Shown here: positions 1 through 8,600 of the stretch, piece by piece
Position numbering within the stretch: the first letter of the stretch is position 1
Layout of the letters: every line of letters begins with the position of its first letter
DNA from: Trabulsiella odontotermitis
GTDB taxonomy: Bacteria > Pseudomonadota > Gammaproteobacteria > Enterobacterales > Enterobacteriaceae
Reading direction: 5' to 3'
NCBI RefSeq assembly: GCF_001297775.1
Contig: NZ_LIFX01000014.1
Coordinates: forward strand, 62,001 to 126,000
DNA length: 64,000 nucleotides
Program-made: the position numbers and the translations under genes
Notes under the pieces: model-generated
The model's input: the letters and a program-made list of their open reading frames with translations, nothing else
The model's database searches: none
Told to the model about the DNA's origin: nothing

Positions 1-41
1 ACCGGGAAATCAGCCCGGACCCGCTCAACGGAAAATGTCAT
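1..41 (-). CDS. sufS: Cysteine desulfurase SufS, N-terminal fragment (cut by window edge)
   Basis: Only the first 13 codons are in the window, reading MTFSVERVRADFP on the minus strand, which matches the start of SufS (PLP-dependent cysteine desulfurase that mobilises sulfur for Fe-S assembly). The ATG overlaps the sufD stop codon as ATGA, the usual translational coupling in this operon. The active site lies outside the window. Confidence 0.85.
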   Translation of the reverse strand, partial: MTFSVERVRADFP

Positions 42-1309
42 GCTTCACCTCCCGGCAAGCGCTGACCGATGCGGGCCAGCACCTGCTGTTTCAGCGCCTC
101 GTCACGCAGAGTCTCGGTCAGTTCCGCCGCAAACGCGTAGATGATCATTTGTTGCGCCGCCTGCTGATCGATCCCGCGCGAGCGCAGGTAAAACAGCTGC
201 TCATCGTCAATCCGGCCCACCGTCGCGCCGTGGCTGCACTTCACGTCGTCGGCGTAAATTTCCAGTTGCGGTTTGGTGTCGACTTCCGCCAGCCGTCCGA
301 GCAGCAGATTGTTATTGGTCATCTGGCCGTCGGTTTTAATCGCATGTGGCGCGACGTTAATCAGGCCGTTAAATACCGCACGCCCTTTATCACTGACGAT
401 GGTTTTATGCAGCTGACGGCTGTTGCAGTAGCCTTTGTTATGCTCAAGCCACGTCCGGGTATCGCACACTTCCGATTTCACCGGCATCGCCAGGCTGTTC
501 ATTCGCAACGTGGTATTTTCGCCGTTGAGCTGAGTGCTGGTGTTATGGCGCAGTACCGCGCTGCCGAGCAGGAAGCTGTTGCTCCAGGCGGCGGCGTCCT
601 GACCGAGCGCGATGTCGTTATGGGCAAAGTGGTAGCTGAGCGGATTTTCAAACGCCAGTTTGATGTGCTGCAACTGCGCGTTAGCCGCCACCTGCATCGT
701 CAGGCGCGCCCCGGTGAAATGCCGGTGATTGTCGAGGCTCGCGTAATGTTCGATCACCGTCGCTTCCGCCCCTTCCGCCAGTTCAAGATGGTGGCGATAA
801 TGCGCCGTGTTCATCCCTTCACCGTCCAGCCCCTGAGTCAGGTGCATTAACAGCAATGGTTTCGCCGGACGCTGGTTTCGCGCCACGCGGATGTGCGTCA
901 CCGTCGCCGCCAGGCTTTCCGTCAGATGCAGAAAGACTTCCGGCTGTACCGCCGCAGGCAGCGTCTGACGCTCATCATTAACGCTCACGGTAAAACCGCT
1001 GTCGGTAAGATCGTCGCTCAGTTGCGCGTCAAAGCGCCCGTCGACAAACACCAGGCGAAAAGCATCGACAGTCAGCGCCAGCGCGTCACGGGTCGCGGCA
1101 TCTGCTTTCGCGGTATGCGCCACAAACTGGCTGTTCAGCAGGCCGTCCAGCGGCGTGTATTTCCAGTTCTCATGCTTGCGCGTCGGCAGGCCGAGACGCA
1201 GCATCTGCTGTAAATGCTGTTGTGCCTGCGGAGAACGCGCGTCGCCTTCGGCTTCAAAAAGATGATGCCACTGTTGCAACGCGTTACTGTTGTTCTGTAA
1301 GCCAGCCAT
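38..1309 (-). CDS. sufD: Fe-S cluster scaffold complex subunit SufD
   Basis: A 423-residue member of the SufB/SufD family, the size of E. coli SufD. It forms the SufBC2D scaffold that builds Fe-S clusters under iron starvation or oxidative stress. The C-terminal half carries the typical beta-helix core, including a KTDGQMTNNNLLL stretch and a KCSHGATVGRID segment with a conserved Cys and His near the end. The gene overlaps the end of sufC by 26 nt and couples to sufS by ATGA, so it is inside the sufABCDSE operon. Identification is firm from sequence and neighbours. Confidence 0.97.
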   Translation of the reverse strand: MAGLQNNSNALQQWHHLFEAEGDARSPQAQQHLQQMLRLGLPTRKHENWKYTPLDGLLNSQFVAHTAKADAATRDALALTVDAFRLVFVDGRFDAQLSDDLTDSGFTVSVNDERQTLPAAVQPEVFLHLTESLAATVTHIRVARNQRPAKPLLLMHLTQGLDGEGMNTAHYRHHLELAEGAEATVIEHYASLDNHRHFTGARLTMQVAANAQLQHIKLAFENPLSYHFAHNDIALGQDAAAWSNSFLLGSAVLRHNTSTQLNGENTTLRMNSLAMPVKSEVCDTRTWLEHNKGYCNSRQLHKTIVSDKGRAVFNGLINVAPHAIKTDGQMTNNNLLLGRLAEVDTKPQLEIYADDVKCSHGATVGRIDDEQLFYLRSRGIDQQAAQQMIIYAFAAELTETLRDEALKQQVLARIGQRLPGGEA

Positions 1310-2030
1310 AGCCCTGCTCCTCCAGTTGTTTGACCAGAGTGAAATCGCCGGATTTTACGATGCGGCCCTGATATAACACATGCACGAAATCCGGCTTGAT
1401 GTAATCCAGGATGCGCTGGTAGTGCGTCACAATGATAAACGCGCGCTTGCCGTCGCGCAGGGCGTTAACGCCGTCAGCGACAATTTTCAGCGCGTCGATG
1501 TCCAGCCCGGAGTCTGATTCATCCAGAATGCACAACTCAGGCTCCAGCACCGCCATCTGCAGGATGTCGTTACGCTTTTTCTCGCCGCCGGAGAAGCCGA
1601 CGTTAACCGAGCGCGTCAGTAAATCTTCCGGCATCTTCAGCAGCTTGATTTTCTCTTCCATCAGATCCTGAAAATCAAAACGGTCCAGCGCTTCCTGACC
1701 GCGGTAGCCACGCACGGCATTGAGCGCGGTCTGCAGGAAAAACTGGTTGCTGACGCCGGGGATTTCCACCGGATACTGGAAGGCCATGAAAATGCCCTCA
1801 CCCGCGCGATCTTCCGGTGACAACTCAAGCAGATCTTTGCCTTTAAACTGCACGGCGCCACCGGTCACTTCATAATCTTCACGTCCGGCGAGCGTGGCGG
1901 AGAGCGTACTTTTCCCTGAGCCGTTCGGCCCCATGATGGCGTGCACTTCACCCGGGCGCACGTCAAGGCTCAGCCCGCGCAGGATCGCTTTATCTTCAAC
2001 CGCAACCTGTAAATCTTTGATGCTTAACAT
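1284..2030 (-). CDS. sufC: Fe-S assembly ATPase SufC
   Basis: A 248-residue ABC-type ATPase. Walker A is GPNGSGKS at about residues 34-41, the signature is FSGGEKKR, and Walker B/D-loop is CILDESDSGLD. SufC is cytosolic and not a transporter subunit: two copies bind SufB and SufD and use ATP to open the scaffold. The frame is open upstream, but the start at 2030 (MLSIKDLQVAVEDK) gives the family length and follows an AGGAACAC stretch. It sits 16 nt after sufB. Confidence 0.97.
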   Translation of the reverse strand: MLSIKDLQVAVEDKAILRGLSLDVRPGEVHAIMGPNGSGKSTLSATLAGREDYEVTGGAVQFKGKDLLELSPEDRAGEGIFMAFQYPVEIPGVSNQFFLQTALNAVRGYRGQEALDRFDFQDLMEEKIKLLKMPEDLLTRSVNVGFSGGEKKRNDILQMAVLEPELCILDESDSGLDIDALKIVADGVNALRDGKRAFIIVTHYQRILDYIKPDFVHVLYQGRIVKSGDFTLVKQLEEQGYGWLTEQQ

Positions 2031-2046
2031 GTGTGTTCCTTTGTGC

Positions 2047-3534
2047 TTAGCCGACGCTGTGTTCAAGGCTAATCGCCAGTAATTTCTGTGCTTCGACGGC
2101 AAATTCCAGTGGCAACTCCGAGAAGACGTCTTTACAGAAACCATTCACAATCATGGAGATGGCATCGTCTTCCGAGATCCCGCGCTGCAGGCAATAAAAG
2201 AGCTGATCTTCACCGATGCGCGATGTCGTCGCTTCGTGCTCCAGTTGCGCGCTGTTGTTCCGGCATTCAACGTACGGGAAGGTATGCGCGCCGCTGTCAG
2301 GCCCGATCAGCATTGAGTCGCACTGGGTGTAGTTACGCGCGTTGGTGGCAGTCGGCATGATTTTAACCAGCCCGCGGTAGCTGTTCTGGCTGTGCCCGGC
2401 GGAGATCCCCTTCGAAATGATGGTCGATTTGGTGTTCTTGCCGATGTGGATCATTTTGGTGCCGGTATCGGCCTGCTGATGGCCGCTGGTCAGCGCTACA
2501 GAGAAGAACTCGCCGATGGAGTTATCGCCGCGCAGAATGCAGCTCGGGTATTTCCAGGTGATCGCCGAGCCGGTTTCCGACTGCGTCCATGACATTTTGC
2601 TGTTGTCACCTTCGCACAGCGCGCGTTTGGTGACGAAGTTAAGGATCCCGCCCGTGTTGTTGTCGCCAGGGAACCAGTTCTGCACCGTCGAGTATTTCAC
2701 TTCGGCGTCTTTGTGGATGATGACTTCCACCACCGCGGCATGCAGCTGGTAGCTGTCGCGAACCGGCGCGGAACAGCCTTCGATGTAACTGACGTAGCTG
2801 CCTTCATCGGCGATTAAGATCGTGCGTTCGAACTGCCCGGTTTTTTCTGCATTGATGCGGAAATAGGTGGAAAGCTCCATCGGGCAGCGCACGCCTTTCG
2901 GCACATAAATGAACGTACCGTCTGAGGCCACCGCGGCATTCAGCGCGGCAAAGAAGTTATCGTTACCCGGCACCACAGTGCCGAGGTATTTTTTCATCAG
3001 TTCCGGGTGGTCGTGGATCGCTTCGCCGAATGAACAGAAGATAATCCCCTGCTCTGACAGCTTTTCACGGTACGTGGTGGCAACCGACACGGAGTCAAAA
3101 ATGGCGTCCACCGCCACCTCTTTACCTTCACGTACCGGAACACCGAGCTGATTAAAGGCGTCTTCCACTTCCTGAGTCAGGAACGCGCTGGAGCCGGTCT
3201 GCTGGACCGCGCCCGGCTGCGAGACGCAGTTGTCATCGCAATTGCCGCACGACGGCGCGGAATAGTAGCTGTAATCCTGATAATTGAGCGGGTTGTAATG
3301 GGCTTTCAACCAGTGCGGCTCTTCCATTTCCAGCCAGGCGCGAAACGCGTTGAGGCGGAACTCGAGCATCCAGTCGGGTTCGTTACGGCGGGCAGAGATG
3401 GCGCGCACCACGTCTTCGTTGATGCCTTTCGCCAGCTCATCGGTCTGGAGCAGAGTGAAGAAGCCCTCTTTATAGTTGAGCTGCCCCCCCGTCCAGGTTT
3501 TGACATCGTCAGTTGCTTCAGTATTACGAGACAT
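2047..3534 (-). CDS. sufB: Fe-S cluster scaffold protein SufB
   Basis: A 495-residue SufB, matching the E. coli length. It receives sulfur from SufE and is where the nascent cluster is built in SufBC2D. A Cys-rich CGNCDDNC segment lies near residue 97, and the C-terminal region has the [13 protein letters not shown] segment that carries the family's key Cys, followed by [13 protein letters not shown]. The gene starts 2 nt downstream of the sufA stop, so the two are almost certainly translated from one message. Confidence 0.97.
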   Translation of the reverse strand: MSRNTEATDDVKTWTGGQLNYKEGFFTLLQTDELAKGINEDVVRAISARRNEPDWMLEFRLNAFRAWLEMEEPHWLKAHYNPLNYQDYSYYSAPSCGNCDDNCVSQPGAVQQTGSSAFLTQEVEDAFNQLGVPVREGKEVAVDAIFDSVSVATTYREKLSEQGIIFCSFGEAIHDHPELMKKYLGTVVPGNDNFFAALNAAVASDGTFIYVPKGVRCPMELSTYFRINAEKTGQFERTILIADEGSYVSYIEGCSAPVRDSYQLHAAVVEVIIHKDAEVKYSTVQNWFPGDNNTGGILNFVTKRALCEGDNSKMSWTQSETGSAITWKYPSCILRGDNSIGEFFSVALTSGHQQADTGTKMIHIGKNTKSTIISKGISAGHSQNSYRGLVKIMPTATNARNYTQCDSMLIGPDSGAHTFPYVECRNNSAQLEHEATTSRIGEDQLFYCLQRGISEDDAISMIVNGFCKDVFSELPLEFAVEAQKLLAISLEHSVG

Positions 3535-3536
3535 AA

Positions 3537-3914
3537 TTACTCCGCCTGGACCCCAAAACTTTCACCGCAGCCGCATTCATGCTGCGCTTTTGGGTTATGA
3601 AACTTGAAGATTTGATTTAACCCGTCGCGAACATAATCCACGACAGTACCATCAATGAACGGCATCGCTTTTCGCGAGACATAGAGCTTTGCGCCATCCG
3701 TTTCAAACAGCAGATCCTCTTTCTCCGGTTGCGTGACCGTATCGAGCACGTAACCAAAGCCCGCACAACCGGTCTGTTTGACGCCCAGCCGTAGCCCCTG
3801 CATTTCGGGCTGCCGGCTCACCAGTTCGCGGACATGTGCCGCCGCCGCTGGCGTCAACGTCAATCCCTGCCAGCTCACCTCGTTCGGGTCAAAGGTTCCA
3901 GAATGCACATCCAT
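3537..3914 (-). CDS. sufA: Fe-S carrier protein SufA (A-type)
   Basis: A 125-residue A-type carrier that transfers clusters from SufBC2D to apo-proteins. The three cluster ligands are present: Cys50 in [10 protein letters not shown], and Cys114 and Cys116 in HECGCGES. It ends with three residues (QAE) beyond the usual E. coli C-terminus. It is the first gene of the operon and its upstream region carries the iron-responsive promoter. Confidence 0.97.
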   Translation of the reverse strand: MDVHSGTFDPNEVSWQGLTLTPAAAAHVRELVSRQPEMQGLRLGVKQTGCAGFGYVLDTVTQPEKEDLLFETDGAKLYVSRKAMPFIDGTVVDYVRDGLNQIFKFHNPKAQHECGCGESFGVQAE

Positions 3915-3959
3915 AGATCCCCCTCATGTTGTCAAATCACCTGCGTATTATCCTATGGT

Positions 3960-3975
3960 AGTGATAACAATTCTC
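3960..3975 (-). promoter_or_regulatory. Fur-like box in the suf promoter
   Basis: On the minus strand the bases read GAGAATTGTTATCACT, matching about 12 of 16 positions of the GATAATGATTATCATT Fur consensus. A -10-like GGATAAT follows (plus-strand 3947-3953). In E. coli suf is repressed by iron-Fur and activated by IscR, OxyR and IHF, so a Fur site here is expected. I could not place the IscR, OxyR or IHF sites with confidence. Confidence 0.5.
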
Positions 3976-4350
3976 ACTTCAACCCATGTTCCACAGGGAC
4001 TTTCGTGCATTTATTAAGCATAGACCCTGTTGAATGGCTTATCAGGCAAGGGAGTTATTGTTCAATCTATTGATAATTAAAAGCTTTGGCGGGGTTTATC
4101 GGTCTCGCAGGTCATCATCAAAAGATGTATAGGTAATGCCTATTTATAGAATAGTCAGCGTGAATGGCACAAATTCACAAAGTTGCTTTTTAAAACAAGG
4201 CGTTAAAAAACGATGACCGTGCATGTGTACTGCGCGTACCGCGAGTTTACTGGCACTTTCAAAAAATCTAACAGAACTCTCATTCTCATTGTAATGTTAC
4301 AGATTTTGTTGCCGATAACTGCTAAATCAATCCAACAAAGGGAAACCGTG
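3976..4350. other. Intergenic region between suf and an unrecognised gene
   Basis: About 375 bases without a convincing gene. It holds the upstream part of the divergent suf promoter and the leader of the gene at 4351. In E. coli this interval contains ydiH and the sRNA gene rydB; I see no ydiH here and could not recognise rydB. An in-frame extension from 4213 exists but has no good ribosome binding site. Confidence 0.5.
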
Positions 4351-4815
4351 ATGACTGAGAATGAATTTCAGTTTAATGAAGAGGACTACATTAAGAAGGC
4401 TGTAATCACCTTGCCATCTATTCCTGATGATGTATTGCAGTCCTTGTCCTTACAAGACAATCAGACGGGGTTGTTCTATCGAATTGACAAAGCGAAACAA
4501 GGCGCCCGTACGCAGCGGCTCATTCATATATGGCGGAAAAACAGAGGGATTGGCGTTTCGTGGAATGTAGAAGACGCAAGACAAGGCAAAGTAAATTTCA
4601 ATGACAACTTTAAGCATCTCAACGCGGCGAAGGATCTTGCGGCCAGGATGCTGAAAACGGACCCGGCGCTGAATTTCGACCTGTTAACCCGCCCCCTGTA
4701 TACGCGCTCACCTCACCGTCGACTCCTTAATTTGCTCCTCCTCGAGGTTATCATTGAAATACTGCTGTCTCCGGATGATGCCCCGCGCATCACTGTCGAC
4801 TTTTCTAATCTGTAA
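4351..4815 (+). CDS. Unrecognised small soluble protein
   Basis: A 154-residue protein that I cannot assign. The ATG at 4351 follows an AAAGGGA ribosome binding site with good spacing; the frame stays open back to 4213 but the extra segment looks untranslated. The sequence has no signal peptide or clear membrane segment. It is charged and polar, with an acidic N-terminus (NEFQFNEEDYIKK), a central basic patch (RTQRLIHIWRKNRG) and a Leu-rich stretch near the C-terminus (RRLLNLLLLEVIIEILL), perhaps an amphipathic oligomerisation helix. It is flanked by suf and an exported TPR protein on the opposite strand, so no operon partner suggests a role. Its 5' half is AT-richer than its neighbours. Confidence 0.7.
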   Translation: MTENEFQFNEEDYIKKAVITLPSIPDDVLQSLSLQDNQTGLFYRIDKAKQGARTQRLIHIWRKNRGIGVSWNVEDARQGKVNFNDNFKHLNAAKDLAARMLKTDPALNFDLLTRPLYTRSPHRRLLNLLLLEVIIEILLSPDDAPRITVDFSNL

Positions 4816-4818
4816 ATA

Positions 4819-4843
4819 GAAAACCCCTGCATTTCTGCAGGGG
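4819..4843 (-). terminator. Rho-independent terminator of the DUF2135/TPR gene
   Basis: Perfect stem CCCCTGC/GCAGGGG around a short loop, with a T-rich run on the minus strand just after it. It lies 14 nt past the stop codon at 4857. Its orientation serves the minus-strand gene. Confidence 0.75.
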
Positions 4844-4856
4844 CATATCAAACGTT

Positions 4857-6044
4857 TTAGTGAATCCGCGCCTGAACACGGGCAATCGCGTTGTCGTAGA
4901 CCGTACTGGCTTTTTCCTGACGGGCAGCCTGGTAATAGGTCAGCGCCTGCTGATAATCACCCGCTGTTTCGTAAATTTTGCCGATGTTATAGTTTGCACC
5001 CGCACGAACCGTCGGCGCCCCTGCACCACTGGCTAATGCCAGTGCCTTACGGTTGGCCCACAGCGCTTCCGCCGTACGACCGGCTTTCTGATACACCAGC
5101 CCCAGGTTGCCATACGCTTTACCGTTATCCGCCCACGCATTGACCGCTGCCGTGAACAGACTGATTGCCTGATCGTAGTCATTTCGCTGGTAGGCTGCTT
5201 CCCCTTGCAGGTTCAGGCTGCGCGACGCGCTGATGTCCTGTTGCGACCAACCAGCATTGTGCGAGGCAGTCCAGGCATCGGTCAGTGCGGGAGAGAGGTG
5301 TGACCCGATACGCGCAGACTCCATATTCACGCCTTCAATCTGGTTGATATCAACAAAATCGCCTGATGGGGTGATTTTGAATACCGTCCACAGATTTCCG
5401 ATCTTCTGTTGCGGGACATAATAGGTTCGCACCAGCGATTCACCGACGTAGACAAACACTTTCGCCTGGCTCTCTGATAAACGTGAGCTGTTTGGTCTTT
5501 CACGGTCGGTGAAATCATGGATAGCGTAAACATACGACTGACCCTGTTGCCGTGCCGTCAGGGTGATAGTCTCGGGACCGTAACTGTCCGTATCGTCAAC
5601 GTCAAGATTACCGTTATCCCCTTCTTTCTGCTCGAAATAGATATGGTTGCCCTGATAAACGATATGCGAGTCTAAATCGTCAGGCTGCGCTCCCCAGGTT
5701 AATACCACGCGCATGCTGTCCAGACCGGTGAGTACCGGACTTAGCGCATAGGACATGCCATTGCAGGGGCATTTCACCACCAGATTCGAGAAGCCGCTTT
5801 TCTTGACGATCAGCAGCGTGTCGCTGGTATCGGGGAACGCACTTTCCAGCGTAGCCTGTCCCTGTGTGTTCGTTGTCGCCCGAACCGCACTTTCGCCGTT
5901 TCGTTGCAACGTGACCTGTGCGTCCGGGATTTTTGCGTCTTTCACCACAGCGCTCAGAATCTCAACCTGAGTTGGGCTGGCCAGGCCATAGCCAGACAGC
6001 AGCATAAGCGGCAAAAACAGCCATGACGTCATGTTTCTTTTCAT
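4857..6044 (-). CDS. Exported DUF2135 (YfaP-like) protein with TPR repeats
   Basis: A 395-residue protein with an N-terminal signal peptide (about residues 1-22, ending GLA-SPT). Next comes a carboxypeptidase-regulatory-like beta domain (about 25-85) and then a DUF2135-type domain whose core reads VVLTWGAQPDDLDSHI. The C-terminus has two to three tetratricopeptide repeats (about 270-390, for example AYQRNDYDQAISLF and GKIYETAGDYQQAL). Two Cys in VKCPCNG could form a disulfide in the periplasm. DUF2135 occurs in YfaP-type proteins of unknown function; the TPR tail suggests a protein-interaction role. It is a single gene with its own terminator. An alternative start at Met5 is possible. Confidence 0.8.
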   Translation of the reverse strand: MKRNMTSWLFLPLMLLSGYGLASPTQVEILSAVVKDAKIPDAQVTLQRNGESAVRATTNTQGQATLESAFPDTSDTLLIVKKSGFSNLVVKCPCNGMSYALSPVLTGLDSMRVVLTWGAQPDDLDSHIVYQGNHIYFEQKEGDNGNLDVDDTDSYGPETITLTARQQGQSYVYAIHDFTDRERPNSSRLSESQAKVFVYVGESLVRTYYVPQQKIGNLWTVFKITPSGDFVDINQIEGVNMESARIGSHLSPALTDAWTASHNAGWSQQDISASRSLNLQGEAAYQRNDYDQAISLFTAAVNAWADNGKAYGNLGLVYQKAGRTAEALWANRKALALASGAGAPTVRAGANYNIGKIYETAGDYQQALTYYQAARQEKASTVYDNAIARVQARIH

Positions 6045-6199
6045 TGAATTCCCTTTATTGTCTGTTAGTTCCTTAAGTGTTCTAACGCACCATTCGTCAT
6101 CATTGTGCGAGGTTTGTTCAGATTGCTAAGGTATTGACCTGCGCATAAGAGTTTACCAGAAAAGGCAGGGACAAATAGGAGAATATCTGTCTGAGGCAA

Positions 6200-6271
6200 A
6201 TGCAATGGGAATACATGACGGATTATCAGGACTATATTTCAGACGGGAAAATCGAGCGGCGCATTTTATAA
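6200..6271 (+). CDS. Possible 23-residue small protein (doubtful)
   Basis: ATG at 6200, preceded by CTGAGG at 6191-6196, opens a frame reading MQWEYMTDYQDYISDGKIER and three more residues before TAA. It lies between two oppositely oriented genes and stops just before a terminator-like hairpin. The composition is protein-like (many aromatic and acidic residues), but chance is not excluded. It could also be the remnant of a longer gene. Confidence 0.2.
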   Translation: MQWEYMTDYQDYISDGKIERRIL

Positions 6272-6292
6272 AAATAAGCCCGCAAAGCGGGC
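6267..6292 (-). terminator. Terminator of the GlsB/YmgE-type gene
   Basis: Hairpin GCCCGC-AAA-GCGGGC at 6278-6292, followed on the minus strand by TTATTTTTATA. It lies 33 nt past the stop of the gene ending at 6326. Confidence 0.7.
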
Positions 6293-6325
6293 TTGTCATT
6301 TGTGACATCGTTTCAGCGATGTGGT

Positions 6326-6574
6326 TTAACTTTTTATTTTTCTGTAAATGAACAGTACGACCAATGCACCAATAACAGCGACAACAAAGCTGCCGAAGTT
6401 GAACCCGTCCACTTTACCAAAACCGAAGAATGTGCTAATCCAGCCGCCAACGACCGCACCGATGATACCGAGAATAACCGTGACGAAGAATCCGCCGCCG
6501 TCTTTACCCGGCATGATCCACTTCGCCAGAATCCCTGCAATTAGCCCGAAAATGATCCACGAAATAATACCCAT
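6326..6574 (-). CDS. GlsB/YeaQ/YmgE family membrane protein
   Basis: An 82-residue, very hydrophobic and Gly-rich protein predicted to span the inner membrane about three times: IISWIIFGLIAGILAKWI, a central VTVILGIIGAVVGGWIS, and VVAVIGALVVLFIYR. It belongs to the transglycosylase-associated (YeaQ/YmgE/GlsB) family, often induced by stress or stationary phase; no biochemical activity is established. It begins MGIISWIIFG with PGKDGGG after helix 1, the usual family layout. It is monocistronic. I give no symbol because E. coli has two paralogues and this locus is not syntenic with either. Confidence 0.85.
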   Translation of the reverse strand: MGIISWIIFGLIAGILAKWIMPGKDGGGFFVTVILGIIGAVVGGWISTFFGFGKVDGFNFGSFVVAVIGALVVLFIYRKIKS

Positions 6575-6843
6575 GTGTTTTATATCCTCAGTTAGTACGT
6601 AACTTCATTTACCGGGATAAAGCGTAGCACATCGCTCAAAAATATCTAACGGGCTTTTCACCCTGAATTATCAGTCATTTTTTCGTCACAGAGACCCTGT
6701 ATGGTGTGTGCCCACCGCACAAATTGATCGCAACGAGATTTTGCGCATTTTTTGCTGGCACCCCGGATTTGCTGGCGTATTATCGTCACTCCCTTCCCCG
6801 TTCGGGGCGTTACAACCTTCTTGAGTTCAAGAGGCAAACATTC

Positions 6844-8055
6844 ATGACCTGGCAACACTTCAAACAGGCTTACCTGATTAAATTCTGGGCGCCAGCCCCT
6901 GCGGTCATCGCTGCAGGTATTCTCTCCACCTATTATTTCGGCATCACCGGCACCTTCTGGGCCGTCACCGGCGAATTCACGCGCTGGGGCGGGCAATTGT
7001 TGCAACTGGCAGGCGTCCATACGGAAACCTGGGGCTACTATAAACTCATTCATCTCGACGGTACGCCATTAAGCCGCATCGATGGCATGATGATTATCGG
7101 TATGTTCGGCGGCTGTTTCGCGGCCGCGCTGTGGGCGAACAACGTAAAACTACGTCTTCCGCGCAGCCGGATTCGCATCGCGCAGGCTATCGCTGGCGGC
7201 ATCATCGCGGGTTTTGGCGCCCGTCTGGCGATGGGCTGTAACCTCGCCGCGTTCTTTACCGGCATTCCGCAGTTTTCTCTGCATGCGTGGTTTTTCGCGA
7301 TTGCCACCGCCATCGGCTCCTGGTTCGGCGCACGTTTCACGCTGCTGCCCATGTTCCGTATTCCGGTGAAAATGCAGAAAGTCTCCGCCGCATCGCCGCT
7401 CACACAGAAACCAGAGCAGGCGCGTCGCCGTTTCCGTCTGGGGATGCTGGTGTTTATCGGGATGATTGGCTGGGCGCTGCTGACCGCCATGAACCAACCC
7501 AAACTCGGACTGGCGATGTTGTTCGGCGTCGGCTTCGGGTTGCTGATTGAACGCGCGCAAATCTGCTTTACCTCCGCCTTCCGTGATCTGTGGATCACCG
7601 GGCGTACCCACATGGCGAAAGCCATCGTGTTCGGGATGGCAGTCAGCGCAATCGGTATTTTCAGTTATGTGCAACTCGGCGTGGAGCCCAAAATCATGTG
7701 GGCAGGCCCGAACGCGGTGCTGGGCGGGCTGCTGTTCGGCTTTGGTATCGTGCTGGCGGGCGGTTGTGAAACCGGCTGGATGTACCGTGCGGTCGAAGGC
7801 CAGGTGCATTACTGGTGGGTCGGCCTCGGCAACGTCATTGGCTCAACGCTGCTCGCGTATTACTGGGACGATTTATCCCCCTCTCTCGCCACCAGTTGGG
7901 ACAAAGTCAACCTGCTCAATACCTTTGGCCCACTCGGCGGCCTGCTGGTCACCTATGCGCTGCTGTTTATCGCATTGATACTGATAATAGGTTGGGAGAA
8001 ACATTTTTTCCGTCGCGCGCGTGGCGCATCGGTGACCGCTAAGGAGGCAGCATGA
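6844..8055 (+). CDS. yedE: YedE-type sulfur/selenium transport membrane protein
   Basis: A 403-residue polytopic membrane protein nearly identical to E. coli YedE over its whole length (MTWQHFKQAYLIKFWAP start). It has two YeeE/YedE-type repeats with conserved glycine-cysteine motifs (ARLAMGCNLAAFFTG and VLAGGCETGWMYRA). The family imports thiosulfate or other sulfur species; YedE is linked by gene context to selenium metabolism. The start at 6844 is chosen by homology; the longer frame from 6706 is not supported. It couples to yedF by an ATGA overlap. In E. coli the pair lies in the flagellar region, not here. Confidence 0.92.
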   Translation: MTWQHFKQAYLIKFWAPAPAVIAAGILSTYYFGITGTFWAVTGEFTRWGGQLLQLAGVHTETWGYYKLIHLDGTPLSRIDGMMIIGMFGGCFAAALWANNVKLRLPRSRIRIAQAIAGGIIAGFGARLAMGCNLAAFFTGIPQFSLHAWFFAIATAIGSWFGARFTLLPMFRIPVKMQKVSAASPLTQKPEQARRRFRLGMLVFIGMIGWALLTAMNQPKLGLAMLFGVGFGLLIERAQICFTSAFRDLWITGRTHMAKAIVFGMAVSAIGIFSYVQLGVEPKIMWAGPNAVLGGLLFGFGIVLAGGCETGWMYRAVEGQVHYWWVGLGNVIGSTLLAYYWDDLSPSLATSWDKVNLLNTFGPLGGLLVTYALLFIALILIIGWEKHFFRRARGASVTAKEAA

Positions 8056-8285
8056 AAACGATTGTTCCTGATTATCGTCTGGATATGGTGGGCGAACCGT
8101 GCCCGTATCCGGCCGTCGCCACGCTGGAAGCGATGCCGCAACTTCAGAAGGGGGAAATCCTCGAAGTGGTCAGCGATTGCCCGCAGTCAATCAACAATAT
8201 TCCACTGGATGCGAAGAACCATGGTTATACCGTGCTGGACATCCAGCAGGACGGGCCAACCATCCGTTATTTGATTCAGAAATAG
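8052..8285 (+). CDS. yedF: TusA-family sulfurtransferase-like protein YedF
   Basis: A 77-residue SirA/TusA-fold protein. The conserved Cys17 lies in GEPCPYP, the site that carries persulfide in TusA. Its start overlaps the yedE stop, so membrane importer and soluble carrier are translationally coupled. The likely role is to accept sulfur or selenium brought in by YedE; this is inferred from the family and pairing rather than shown. Length and sequence match E. coli YedF almost throughout. Confidence 0.93.
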   Translation: MKTIVPDYRLDMVGEPCPYPAVATLEAMPQLQKGEILEVVSDCPQSINNIPLDAKNHGYTVLDIQQDGPTIRYLIQK

Positions 8286-8374
8286 TCCGTCACAGAATTA
8301 TATGTTCGGCTTGATGGTTCCGAAAATCTGGCGTAAATAATAACTGTCCATTATGGATAAATAAGGAGATTTAG

Positions 8375-8563
8375 ATGGGCTATTACGTCATTAAGAAATC
8401 GGATAAAAATACTTCGCAACCGTATTATTTTCAGTTGAAAGCAGATAACCACGAAATTATTGCTGTAAGCGAGATGTATTCTTCAAAAGACGCAGCAAAG
8501 AAAGGAATTGCGTCTGTACAGAAAAACGGTCCGACCTCCACGATAAAGGACGAGACCGTATAG
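8375..8563 (+). CDS. Single-repeat DUF1508 (YegP-like) protein
   Basis: A 62-residue cytosolic protein with one DUF1508 unit: FQLKADNHEIIAVSEMYSS followed by KDAAKKGIASVQKNG. E. coli YegP has two such repeats, so this is a half-length version, a form common in the family. The function is unknown. An AAGGAGAT ribosome binding site precedes the ATG. It is monocistronic with a terminator directly downstream. Confidence 0.85.
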   Translation: MGYYVIKKSDKNTSQPYYFQLKADNHEIIAVSEMYSSKDAAKKGIASVQKNGPTSTIKDETV

Positions 8564-8568
8564 CCGAA

Positions 8569-8600
8569 GCCCCTCTCCCTGCTCCGGGAGAGGGCTCTTT
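8569..8600 (+). terminator. Terminator after the DUF1508 gene
   Basis: Stem CCCTCTCCC/GGGAGAGGG around a short loop, followed by CTCTTTC. The U-run is short. The same GCCCCTCTCCC...GGGAGAGGG form is common as a repeated intergenic hairpin in enterobacteria, so it may also be a repeat element. Confidence 0.6.

Noticed and set aside
35-850. Long plus-strand frame opposite sufD
   Set aside because: It is the antisense shadow of sufD; no ribosome binding site, and composition is Arg/His/Gln-rich as typical of shadow frames.
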